From Owenia fusiformis (Eukaryota > Annelida > Polychaeta > Sabellida > Oweniidae): 64,000 bases of DNA. Positions 11,697 through 21,784 of the stretch are shown here, piece after piece (position 1 is the first letter of the stretch; each line of letters starts with the position of its first letter). The notes beneath the pieces are model-generated. The model saw only the letters and a list, made by a program, of their open reading frames with translations, searched no databases and had not been told where the DNA came from. Made by a program: the position numbers and the translations under genes. The DNA lies in the NCBI GenBank assembly GCA_903813345.2, contig CAIIXF020000002.1, forward strand, positions 19,918,455 to 19,982,454, read 5' to 3'.

Positions 11697-12445
11697 AGGG
11701 TGGGCATAAAAAATGGGCCGTGCTTTGACACTCGATATCTCCGAAACACCTACATCCGCTCTAAACATTTACTCAATAAAGGTCATCATATAGTCATACC
11801 CTTAATATACAAATCAAATAACAGTTTCATTTCATTTAAGATTTCTGTTTATTGCAGCACAACCAAAAAGACGAGTCAAAAACGAACGTTCCGGACATTT
11901 TAAAATGATGTCCATTCCTTGTTTCACCTGAAAGATGATCGATGGCTCTACCATCTTCTTTGTACTGGTGCGCAAACATTTTTCCATGAACCGTTTGAGT
12001 CACGCTATCATCGTGGAACGTCTAATTTTTGTTCGTGAAGCCAATTTTTTTACATTCTCCGTCGAAAACCGATCATCTATCTATCTTTTCAAACCGAATC
12101 ATCCATTCTTGAAGTCCGTATTCGCCTATGATTTTAATCTAAGTTCTTTAACGAGGCGTATAGTCTTTTTATTTTTTCGTGAAGCCACTCAGTAAATTAC
12201 GATTTCTCTGCAACCTGGTGTCCAATCAAGATCATTCAAGTATCTATGTGTTCCTCTGAACAAGCGTTTTGAGATTCTGTTTTCATTTTAAGTCTGTGAA
12301 CAGATTACTCAAGCTACGACCTTGAAAATCGGTCTGTAGATTACCAACATCATGAAATTTGACTTTTTAAAGTTTGAAAGGGTTTGAACAAAGTATGATG
12401 GTGCAATGTAGCTTCAAAACACCGCCCATTTTTTATGCCCATCTA
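11697..12445 (-). mobile_element. Degenerate mariner-type element (copy 1)
   Basis: Terminal inverted repeats GGGTGGGCATAAAAAATGGG and CCCATTTTTTATGCCCATC bound about 750 bp. Translated on the minus strand, fragments align with the longer copy at 21785-24070, where mariner transposase motifs are visible; here stops and frame breaks abound. The right end lies only 16 bases upstream of the MS4A-like start codon, so the acceptor TTGTACAG is squeezed between element and ATG. Confidence 0.65.
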
Positions 12446-12461
12446 ATATTGTACAGTAAAC

Positions 12462-12644
12462 ATGAAGAACCAGCCTCAATCACAAGTAAGTTGTAGAGTT
12501 GAAAAATTCAATGGAAGAGCAGCAAAGATTTTGGGATCCTTGATGGTTGTCCTTGGGACCCTATCCATTTCTCTAGGGATTGCAGCTATGATCGTTTCTG
12601 CAGCTATTAATTACATTGGTGCAGGAATCTGGTGCGGATTGTTA
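12462..12644 (+). CDS. MS4A-like gene, coding exon 1 (start, helix 1, start of helix 2)
   Basis: ATG follows the acceptor TTGTACAG by five bases. It encodes 61 residues: a polar N-terminus (MKNQPQSQVS), helix 1, and the first residues of helix 2. The donor after TTA is GTAAGT. The reading continues open past the donor to 12698, but that tail runs straight into a MITE and has no family resemblance, so the donor is used. Confidence 0.8.
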
Positions 12645-15600
12645 GTAAGTAAATATTTCAGTTCTACTATTAATCGGGTGTCCAGTTCCAAAAAATGAGA
12701 CACTTTTTGACAAGTATTTTCTCGGCATATACTTGATCTTTTTTTATATTTCTACCACTTGCTCATGATACTCAGACTACGTTCAAGTACAAATTTTCAG
12801 TGAATTTGGTTCATCAGTTGTCAAGGAAATACTTGCCAAAAAGTGTCTCAGTTTTTGGGACACCTGATACATTCGACTACTGTTTTCAACATCTGGTTTT
12901 GCTTCTTTTAAAAGAGGGCTTCATCTAATAATGTATTTGACCTACATAAAGAAATACACATTTTAGCTAGTTCATGTTCAAGAATGATACGTTTCCAAAG
13001 TTATTTATCATATATTCAGTTTAAGTATTATAACATCACGAACTTCAATGCCTTATAGTAATTTATCAAATTATGAGATCGCGGGAGGGGGATTATTCTT
13101 CGTTCAAACCAAAACTCCCCAAAAGTATAATTATTTTTTCTTAAAAAACTGAGTTAAAATGTCAACATTCATAAAACACCTTTTATTGTAGTTCAAGTAT
13201 TGTACATAAGTGACAGATTTATGACACACTTGTGTTGATAATGAGTATCAGATATATAAAACAAAAAAGTTAAGACAATATCTAGCAGAACATATTTTAT
13301 TTGTCACATCAATGCGTGAATGTGAATTCTAAGATGACGCATTTAATATTTTTTGATTGAACTTCACTGTGCATCTAATTATTACACTGGCGATCCGCTC
13401 GGTTACGCTAGTTTCGGTAACAAAATGTCGGAACGTCGAATGTACGATTTTTCTTTGTTTGCCTTATACCACATGTAGTAGGCAGAATTCCCACGACATT
13501 TTTGTCACAAATGTGTATCAGTATGTTTTAGAAAATGTGCATGTTTGCGAACAAATAGCTCAAAAAACAACAGAATCGTCTGTTTTAATTCCTTCCTTAC
13601 GTAAACGGAACAGGTTAAAAGTTCAGATCATAACTGTTTTTTGAATTTCCGTTTATGTAACTTAAATGAGGAATAAAATCGACGCTTCTGTTGTCTTCTG
13701 AACTATTTGTTCCCAAACATGAATATTTTCTTAAACATATGATACTGACACGTGTTTATGATAAAAATCTCATGGGAATTCTGCCTACAACGCGTGAAAT
13801 AGGAAAAAATCGTACATTCGACGTTCCCACATGTAGTTACCGAAACGAACCGTTTCGGCAACCAGCGTATTCAAGTGGATCACCAGTGTATTAGGAGATA
13901 AAGTTGATTCACCACTGATAAATGTTGGCCTTCATTTGTTAATAGCAAAATTGTTTATCAGAGCCAACAAAAAGATTCTAAAAGCAACCCCGGTGTCCTG
14001 TTTCAGAATCCCCTATTTTTATTATTGAGAATGGATTCTAGCAATACTATCCCACGTGAATCTGCTAGTTTAGACTCGATCAACTTGAGTTCTTCTGAGA
14101 AAATGCTAATTTCAACAAGGGCATTTTGACTTTAAAACAGAATCAGATCGATACATGTGATAGGGAGTGACAAAAGCAATGTTCAATGGATTTAACAATG
14201 TGTTCCTTACAAGCTCAAATATAATATCTCCCAAAAGATCTGTGATATGTCATCAATTGGTGAACTTATTTAAGATTCAAAATGCAAAAATGCATGCGGA
14301 AAAATATTTAACTTCTCCCAAATAATAAGCTAAGAATTGTAACCATTCTTATAGACAAATGATTGCATTAATGTAAAAATCTTTAGTTTTCCTCAAATAA
14401 AGTATATATTTGGGGTATTTTTAGAAAAAAGACGTGACAAGGAATGATATGAACCCAAAATATTACAAAATTGAAACAGTTTCGTCAAGATGAAGCAGCA
14501 AAGTAACGAAAGTACTTATTAGATCTGATTCTGCCTTTAACATGGGGATACAATTGACTTTAAACCTGCATATTATGGGGACAGATACAAAATCCATATT
14601 ATCTCGGAAGAACTCAAGTTTGTCGAGTCCATGGGCTTTCAAGATGGGCCTGACAGCCCGTGTCGAGTCTCAACAAACATGTAAATTTATGTACGGAAGA
14701 GAATTGCTATAATTCATTACAATAGTGAGAATAGGGGTTCTTAAAGCTTAACTTAGGCCCCGACTACTAGATTAGTAAATTTCTAAAAGCACTTTCGAAA
14801 ATGTTGGTTAGCTCTACATACTCGTATCTTGCAGTTCTTTGTACCGACTGGGGTATTTGGCGTTGCTGCGGGCTTATCAAAATTAAAATGGTCGGTAAGT
14901 TACCCTCAATTATAGCAATATACTGATCATATATATATATCGGGTCACCCAAACAGTGAGCCACTTTTTGACAAATATTTTTTTCAGCAATAGATGAATA
15001 TTTATTGTAAATTTGCACAAATTGGCCAAAGGGTATTATCAGCAAGTTTCGGTAACCAGCGTAATCGAGTGGATCAACGGTGAATGTGTCAATGTCAAAA
15101 AATCCAATATCAGAGCTGCACAACGAGGCCTTCATAATTTGTGCCATTCACCAGGCATTGGATTATGTTCAGTGTTAAACAGAATGAGCCTTTAAAAAAA
15201 GCTTGTCTAGGTGTCAGGTTAATTTCTTTCTTTCATTGTTTTCTGTATCCAAAATCAGTTTCATTTCTGAGAGATTAATGATGCATTTGAGAGACAGTGA
15301 TAAGGGCACCAACCATTGTCTCAATGAGAAAGAGAAAGACTAGGGTGGAGGAATTATCGTGAGTGACTTTTCGGGCAAGGACTGGAGTCATGTAACAGTA
15401 AAATGACTTATAAACAAAATATTTCGACATCCTGTTTTAAATTTGACAATTCGAGAATAATCTGTGACAGATCGTATATATGTTTCGCAGACTTGTTGGT
15501 GATATCCTAAAAGCTCATGATTTTCATAAAATTTTGATTCATCCATTGCTGAGCAAATACTTTTCAAAAAGTGTTGTCAAAAAATATGAATTATAAATCT

Positions 15601-16979
15601 AATACTGTTCAACCTTTGTATTTTGACACTGTTTAGGTTTTTGACACATTTAGCTGTGATATTTGGACGTCATTTTTCAGATCATCACATTCCTGATATT
15701 GTCCATTTGGATGGCAAGTATTGCCTGCCTCTCTCTATTGGCTGTCTCTTCAATTGGAATTTCAGACGATCTTACGAAGCAAAATGTCTGCAACAAAGCT
15801 GGACACAATCGCGAATATTGCCAAAAGCAGGTGGGCTATCGATTTAATCAACAAATATTTTTCATATTAGAAAATTTCATAGTCGACTTTTTAAGAAAAG
15901 TATACTATAAATAGTAAAGCCTTATAGTGGTTTTTATTTGCGGGGAAATTCAAGCGGAAATATCTTTGGAACTAGGGAAAATCCAGCTTGTACATGTAAC
16001 CATTTTTTGTTTTGGAGACCATCATGCTATTGTTACATGCTTGGAAGATCGTCTTTATTGCTCTTGCCCTGTTCTGCAGGGGGTCTCTTGGTAAATTAAC
16101 ATCGGACTCAATGAAAACGTAGATATCAAAAATACATGAATCAATGATGCTTTATTGTCGTAACTGATCCCATACCTAGGCAAGATGTGTCCGATTCCGG
16201 CTAATCCGAATACAGTATTTCACATGACAGCAGTGCATGAAATAATCAATAACGCATTTGTTTTGTATGGTTGTCAAGGTGAGGAGATTGAAATTTGTTC
16301 GCAAATATATACATTTTCTTAAACATATGATACTGATATACGTTTGTGAGAAAAAATGTCGTGGGGATTCTGCCTACAACGTGTGAAATAAGGAAAAAAG
16401 AAAAATCGTACCTTCGACGTTCCGACATTTTGTTACCGAAACGAAACAAGCGCAATCGAGCGGATCACCAGTGAAGGCATGATTCAGCAAACAATGCACT
16501 AAGTCAAGGTCTTAAATATAATACATCGGATCCCAACACAGGTTTTGACAAAGGAATTGAATATTTTAATTAAAGGTCTATATAATGTAATTTATTAGGA
16601 TGCCAGATTTGCTATAAATGGAATACTAGTGGCTACATCTATCATCCAGGCAGCACTGGGTGTCATCTCGTCAGTCTACTGTTTTAAGGCTCTCTGTTCT
16701 TGCTGTAACAACACATGTTTAGCAAGCTGTGTAAGTTCATTATATATATTTACTCGAGGTACTTAGAATTGGGTTTTGGGGACCTATTGCCCTGCTTTTG
16801 TTATCATACTGTTGAAAAATTACATAAATGTAAGTCTTATGCTAAGCTTGATCATTAACTTTAAAATGTCTATATCGCAGGTATTCAATACACACCAATC
16901 GCAACAAGATGGCCGTACTAGCGTTAGACCTGAATACAATCTTGCATGCACTTCCACTGCATCAGAGGCCCGGGTTTAG
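12462..16979 (+). CDS. MS4A-like four-transmembrane protein, complete (5 coding exons)
   Basis: Coding exons: 12462-12644, 14835-14894, 15681-15830, 16599-16730 and 16881-16979, all joined in phase 0 with GT-AG introns. They give 207 aa, within the usual MS4A range. Helix 1 is at about residues 24-47. Helix 2 starts with the MS4A-like GIWCGLL and continues into exon 2 (FFVPTGVFGVAAGL). Helix 3 begins exon 3 (residues 82-105, ending LLAVSSIGIS). A loop of about 30 residues with two Cys follows. Helix 4 is at about 136-160, followed by a Cys-rich juxtamembrane stretch (CFKALCSCCNNTCLASC) and a polar C-terminus ending EARV. The four-helix order, short 1-2 loop and long 3-4 loop match MS4A (CD20-like) proteins, which sit in plasma or endosomal membranes and are linked to calcium handling or receptor complexes. 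Specific function is unknown. The Cys cluster may be palmitoylated (inference). Confidence 0.82.
12673..12867. mobile_element. MITE in intron 1 (copy 1)
   Basis: Terminal inverted repeats ATCGGGTGTCC and GGACACCTGAT extend inward as AATGAGACACTTTTTGACAAGT against ACTTGCCAAAAAGTGTCTC. It sits 28 bases after the exon 1 donor. An equivalent insertion lies at the same place after the duplicate exon (24301-24486), so it predates the duplication. Related degenerate ends occur near 14940-14985 and 15545-15580. Confidence 0.7.
13385..13888. mobile_element. Foldback element, full copy A
   Basis: Starts CACTGGCGATCCGCTC and ends GTGGATCACCAGTG. The arms mirror one another (GGTAACAAAATGTCGGAACG, GGCAGAATTCCCACGACAT, and their complements). 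Each end holds a small palindrome of the type GTTACCGAAACGNNTCGGTAAC. Apparent open frames here are mirror images of each other and not genes. Relatives are at 16285-16473, 24996-25205, 25858-25990 and 56691-57134. Confidence 0.7.
14835..14894 (+). CDS. MS4A-like gene, coding exon 2 (60 bp, helix 2)
   Basis: A 20-codon exon between TATCTTGCAG and GTAAGT, phase 0 at both ends. It encodes FFVPTGVFGVAAGLSKLKWS, which completes helix 2 and provides the basic cytosolic turn typical between helices 2 and 3. It was found because the protein lacked helix 2 without it; phase, splice sites and family pattern all agree. Confidence 0.8.
15681..15830 (+). CDS. MS4A-like gene, coding exon 3 (helix 3 and loop)
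   Basis: The acceptor CATTTTTCAG and donor GTGGGC bound 50 codons in phase 0. Helix 3 fills the first half, and the rest is a polar loop with two Cys (NVCN and EYCQ) that could form a disulphide on the outer side. Confidence 0.8.
16285..16473. repeat. Half copy B of the foldback element
   Basis: Matches the right arm of 13385-13888 (GATACTGATATACGTTTGTG, TTCTGCCTACAACGTGTG, TTCGACGTTCCGACATTTTG) and ends CGGATCACCAGTG, inside intron 3 of the MS4A-like gene. Confidence 0.65.
16599..16730 (+). CDS. MS4A-like gene, coding exon 4 (helix 4)
   Basis: The acceptor TTTATTAG and donor GTAAGT bound 44 codons in phase 0: helix 4 with FAINGILVATSIIQ at its start, then six Cys in 17 residues. Confidence 0.8.
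16881..16979 (+). CDS. MS4A-like gene, coding exon 5 (C-terminal tail)
   Basis: The acceptor TATATCGCAG precedes 32 codons and a TAG at 16977-16979. They form a polar, probably cytosolic tail. A long 3' UTR would reach the AATAAA at 17667-17672. Confidence 0.7.
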   Translation, partial: VFNTHQSQQDGRTSVRPEYNLACTSTASEARV

Positions 16980-17666
16980 GACCACTTGATGGAATGTTCT
17001 GAGAGTTTTTAAACGTAGTGGTCATTGTAGACACTCATATCTGATGAGGTGTGAGTAAAATCGATTGAAATAGCTTAATAAGGCATTAAAAAGAAGTCAT
17101 TTTCAAGTTCATATCTGTAGACATCCTTGTACATTTTTAATATTTTAGCATAGTCAATTACAGGCATAGCTTGATTTTGAACTGTGATATGTGATCAATT
17201 TATTAAATGAGTTATAATAATACTGAAAATGTGAACCTTATGAATGAAATCGTCATAAAAGTGTTTTTATGTCAAATCATTGTAGTCTTACAAGTTAATA
17301 AGTTGACACTAAACTTGCTACCATTTGAAACTAGCAGACACTTTGAAAATGGGCTTTCTGGCTCATGACATGGCTCTATAGAATGGACCTAGGAGGAGCT
17401 GGTAGCACACTATCAATAGTAGAGCACATCGATATTTGACCTAAAACATACCTAAGCACATACATGTACGTGATATAGCAAATGGACATAAAGATCCTCA
17501 AAATCGGGTTCATTTAATGTATGTTAGGACTATACTTTGTAATTCTTTCGCTAACGACCGCTAATAATTCGTCCTTAACATCAAACAAGTTGCCTGTAAT
17601 TTCATCGAAGAAATGTAATTTTACGAAAATAACATTGTATATACCTATGAATCATTGCAGAAAGCA

Positions 17667-17672
17667 AATAAA
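17667..17672 (+). promoter_or_regulatory. Candidate polyadenylation signal of the MS4A-like gene
   Basis: AATAAA about 690 bases after the stop, followed by AATAATAAAA near 17690. No earlier clean hexamer was noticed in the 3' flank. Confidence 0.3.
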
Positions 17673-17699
17673 TAGGTGTACATAAAGGAATAATAAAAT

Positions 17700-19380
17700 G
17701 AAACGTGTCGAATATTAATGTGAGTTAACGAATATAACTGCAAGTCTCGAGGCGTAGGTCACGTGACACGAGTATAAATGTGAGTTGGAGGCTGATGACT
17801 TTGTCTTAGACCATATCTTGGCTATGTCTCGTTGAATGATCACGTGATCATAACGAACCGTTGAAAAACGAATATCGAAGTGCAAGTAACGAATATTTAT
17901 GACAAACAAACAACAAACAAGCAACAAACAAGCACTATTACGAAGACAAATTACATTTGGATAGAAAATAAATTCGAAAACTAAAAATTTAGGATCCAAG
18001 GTTAGCACTTATTCATTTTTGATAATGTTTTCCGGTAAATATGAACAAATACATTTGCAGATATAAAGAAACAGATACCAAAATGAGCCCCTACAATACA
18101 CAATGTGTCACTCTGCTTTCCCGAAGCCAGAATGGGGAGCTTTACCAAGGGAAAACTTTTTGACAGTTTTGGCTAAAAAGCAAGGGAAAGGTGCTCACAA
18201 TGGTGAAAATCTTCATGATATTAAAATAATTTCTAGCCACCCCCCCCCCTCCATGGCTACAGGCCTGACAGGGGTGTAGGTAGCTTTCAGTCAGGGGGGT
18301 GCGATCGTTGCATAAACGAGGCCAACAAAAACATTTCCGAAATTTATTTTGAATTTTACAAAACTTGATGCAACTTCCTTCAGAATTAAGCTAGAAGCTT
18401 CAATTAAGAATCATTTTAAAGCTCTTGTCTTCTATCTAATGGCTACTTCCTCACATACCACCTTAGTTTGATGGTACAGCGTTTTTATCAAAACAAGTCA
18501 TATTCTAAATACTGGAAATTGAATGATCTTAAATCGTAAATATTTTTGGCCCACTCTGTATAAATAAGGTCCGACAATAAAACAAAACTTTTAACAAAGG
18601 AAAAATGTAAATCTTGTTACTTAAGTATTATCACAATGATATCAATATAAACTTGGACAACATAACAAATAATGTATCATGTGATTCGATAATTTCCAAC
18701 TTGTTGACAAAGCATGTTTGCAACCACCTCTTAAAAGGGATTCTTGTTTGATATATACTAATTATTTGAAATCGTATTGGTGCAGAGCTTGAATCTTAGT
18801 GTTTTGATGAAAAATCTAACAATATTTTGTCTGATGTGTTCCTGTCTGTCATTTAAAGGCAACCCTAGCACCCCATACAGACTCTGCTATACGAAAACAA
18901 GTGGTACGGTCCGTACGATGCGGATATTAACGGTCATTTTTGAATTTGAATTTGTGATATTTCATAAATCAAGGCATGTTGGGTACTCAATTATATTCAC
19001 ACATTTGTAGAGGATACCTTATAAAACGGAAACTTTGTCTATAACTGTGTTCTTCATTCTTTAACGACGCACTCAGCAATCACCCTTTCTCCGTAGCAAA
19101 GAATTTCATTGAAAAACGTGAACTTGAAGGTTATAGACTTATCCAGTTGACACTGCTGGCACCTTAAAATAAAAAATGTTAAGATCTCTTACTGAGTCAT
19201 ATTGTAAATATTAAGCGCTTCTAATAATGCTTGTAGTTAATGCTTAAAATTCTTAGTTATAAAAAGCTGATAAAATGCATTACATAAGGAGGGCTAAAGA
19301 CTGATTTTGAAAATGATGTATGTCATCTTTTATGTGACAGTTAAATCAAATATGGCTATTTCAAACTAAGATTGCGCAAA
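17700..19380. other. Intergenic spacer with dispersed repeats
   Basis: Holds G/C-run repeat pieces (18110-18300) and the inverted partner of 2815-3015 (18280-18460). The 97-aa minus-strand frame at 17715-18008 and the 77-aa plus frame at 18777-19010 show no domain or splice context. No gene was seen. Confidence 0.4.
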
Positions 19381-19394
19381 GAAAATTGTAAACA

Positions 19395-19560
19395 ACTTTT
19401 ATGCCACCACCACAAGTGGTGACATAGTGTTTAAGTCTCAATCCTTTTTGTGGACGGTGTTCGGCGTTTGGCGGTTGGTTTTCGGGATCTGTAACAAATG
19501 GAAAATGGTGACATTTTGCATTTGGTGAGTTACAAAACTCATTGATCATTGACTAACGGG
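19395..19560. repeat. Dispersed repeat related to copies in the GCNA introns
   Basis: GGTGTTCGGCGTTTGGCGGTTGG and TAACAAATGGAAAATGGTGACATTTTGC are the reverse complement of phrases at 60784-60925 (AAAATGTCACCACCTGCCAT, ACCAACCACCGAACACCATCC) and 61990-62060. A related piece lies near 36515-36545. Confidence 0.5.
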
Positions 19561-19819
19561 TTGTTTGTTATTTCAACTTCAAAATGACGGGTTGCATTTG
19601 CGAATACAAGCTTGGGTTGTATTCGGGGATGCAACTATCGAGTACCAGTGCCAACGGAAATATGGACCGTGCTTCAAAATAAAGTCCCGGACTATATTAT
19701 CTAGGGTGTATGGGACCATATATTCAGGGAGACTATATTTACTCTGACACCGGGATGATGGCAATTTAATGGTAAACTCATTTACATCTAAATAGTACCT
19801 GTCGTGCATCCCGGTAGCT

Positions 19820-21198
19820 GAGTTGACTTTCTTGGTTGTGTCTAGAGACGTCCAATTCAGCCTAATTCTGGAATCAAATCATTTTCAGATTATTAGATAA
19901 AACTCGAAAATGGCAATTGAAAGGAATAGTAAATCCCATTGAACAATTTTTTTCAGATGATAAAGAATTTAATCAATATTATACAGCAACCTACGCATGG
20001 ATTGTCCTCACATGAAAATCAATCAATCATTCTTCAAAAAGCATTGAACCCATTGCGGGTTTTATTCCATTGATTATTTTAGTTCTATTCAATAGGCTAG
20101 TCATCAACATCTCTAAATATACAAATATCGTGTACAGCTTGATTTAAAATGAAATCTTTTTCCCCATATGATACTTTTTAGAATTAATGATATAACTGGG
20201 CAACGCGTGTATGTCCCTGATCTGTTTTAGTCACCGTCCAACACTTTTATTCTATCAATACTGTTTATTTATGTTTCCATACATGTCCATTGTTCATCTA
20301 TTGCTATAATGGCCATGGATAGCAAAATATTTGTCAAAGCATTTAAAGATGGCAGTACTTGGCTACTACTCTCCCCGAGAGTGCTCTGTAGCTAACCATG
20401 GGCTTTCAACTCTTGAAAGCCCATGCTCTAACTAATATTCAACTAACTCTAATAAATACTCAATTACAATCAGATATACATTTAGTGGTGTCTCCTAAGC
20501 ACTGGGGATGAACTGGAAACGAGGGAGCTAGTCATCAACATCTCTAAATATACAAACATCGTGTACAGCTTGATTTAAAATGAAATCTTTTTCCCCATAT
20601 GATACTTTTTAGAATTAATGATATAACTGGGCAACGCGTGTATGTCCCCGATCTGTTATAGTCACCGTCCAACACTTTTATTCTATCAATACTGTTTATT
20701 TATGTTTCCATACATGTCCATTGTTCATCTATTGCTATAATGGCCATGGATAGCAAAATATTTGTCAAAGCATTTAAAGATAGCAGCACTTGGCTACTAC
20801 TCTCCTTGAGACTGCTCTGTAGCTAACCATGGGCTTTCAACTCTTGGAAGCCCATGCTCCAACTAATATTCAACTTACTCTAATAAATACTAATTTACAA
20901 TCAGATATACATTTAATGGTGTCTCCTAAGCCGATGCCGGCTGGTGTTTTTTTAAAGTATTTACTATATGTTATGAAATGTAGTTTTTAAACCTGTAACA
21001 CAGAAATAAAATATTCTTAACTAAACAAAACTATAACAATTTGATATGTCACTACTTCTAAAGGTTTTGAAAATTCTATAATATTTTGTTTTTACAGTGC
21101 TGCCTTTATTTCCTTACCAGTATTTCCAGAACCTCCCATGGCCATCATTCACACCATTCAGCAGCCAAACAGCAGCATGGTACATCTCATGTATGATA
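19820..21198 (-). pseudogene. GCNA pseudogene fragment (duplicate of exons encoding HExxH and zinc-finger region)
   Basis: Two blocks match the real gene at 58.4-59.5 kb in order and orientation. The first, 19830 to about 20150, holds the start of the last exon (LDTTKK region) and the whole following intron. The second, about 21060-21198, holds the catalytic exon with its donor (exon copy from 21118), giving a recognisable HAAVWLLNGVNDGHGRFW run. Differences: HEMCH reads HEMYH; the last-exon copy has an insertion and is cut; the exon with CHSYEIN is missing and replaced by a 431-bp tandem duplication. The acceptor side of the catalytic exon diverges beyond 21196. It cannot make a protease and is read as a decayed segmental copy. 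Confidence 0.75.
20095..20930. repeat. Tandem duplication, period 431 bp, two copies
   Basis: The block starting TAGTCATCAACATCTC at 20098 is repeated nearly unchanged from 20529. Only scattered substitutions separate them, so the event is recent compared with the pseudogene it lies in. The left part of each unit is GCNA intron sequence ending GTGTACAG, exactly where the missing exon would start. Confidence 0.8.
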
Positions 21199-21257
21199 AT
21201 GTATAATCAGATCTGTGTATCAACGTTTTCGAAACACGTTTCAAATCATATTATGTT

Positions 21258-21372
21258 AATTTCTGGCGTTTTGATTAATATCATAGTTTGTTATTTTGGA
21301 TCAAGATAAAGAAAGGTGTAATGAATATGCTTACATCGATTAAAACATCACAACGACGTGTTATTTTCGAAC
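21258..21372. repeat. Dispersed repeat shared with 42140-42262
   Basis: Both stretches carry TAATTTCTGGCGT, ATCAAGATAAAGAAAG, and ATCGATTAAAACATCACAACGACG. Pieces at 19535-19615 and 19745-19830 likewise match 42400-42540 and 41815-41890, so this is a composite repeat of about 0.7 kb or more. Confidence 0.5.
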
Positions 21373-21784
21373 TTTTTATTTATTTTGCACTTTTTGGACC
21401 TTCATTTCATTAGTTCTGTTAATCATTTTTAATATCTAATGTCGCATATGGTAAAATTCTTATTTTTACAAACTTATTTCTTAGTGCTGCTCATTTATAC
21501 ATATGCATCAGAAATATTTCATGTTTGGAATATCTAGTTCTTATTTTGTATTTTAGCACAACAAGAGGGATTGGACAATCATATTTTGTTATTACGTTAA
21601 TGAGATTCAAATTAAGTATTTGACCGATTGGTCGAGAAATTGTAATTTAATGATGTAAACTTGTAAGTTTTTGATTAAACATGTGTAAAATGATTAAACT
21701 GCAGTAAGGGATTGGTGTAGCTGATCAGCTTGCAGAGGAGAATCACCAAAAGTGCCAGTTGTTGCCAAAATAATTAATCATATA

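Noticed and set aside
13357-13894. Two open frames (95 and 67 codons)
   Set aside because: They lie in the two complementary arms of a foldback element, so each mirrors the other.
14767-15147. 126-codon minus-strand open frame
   Set aside because: It is antisense to the 60-bp MS4A-like exon and includes MITE and foldback fragments; the plus-strand exon explains the conserved part.
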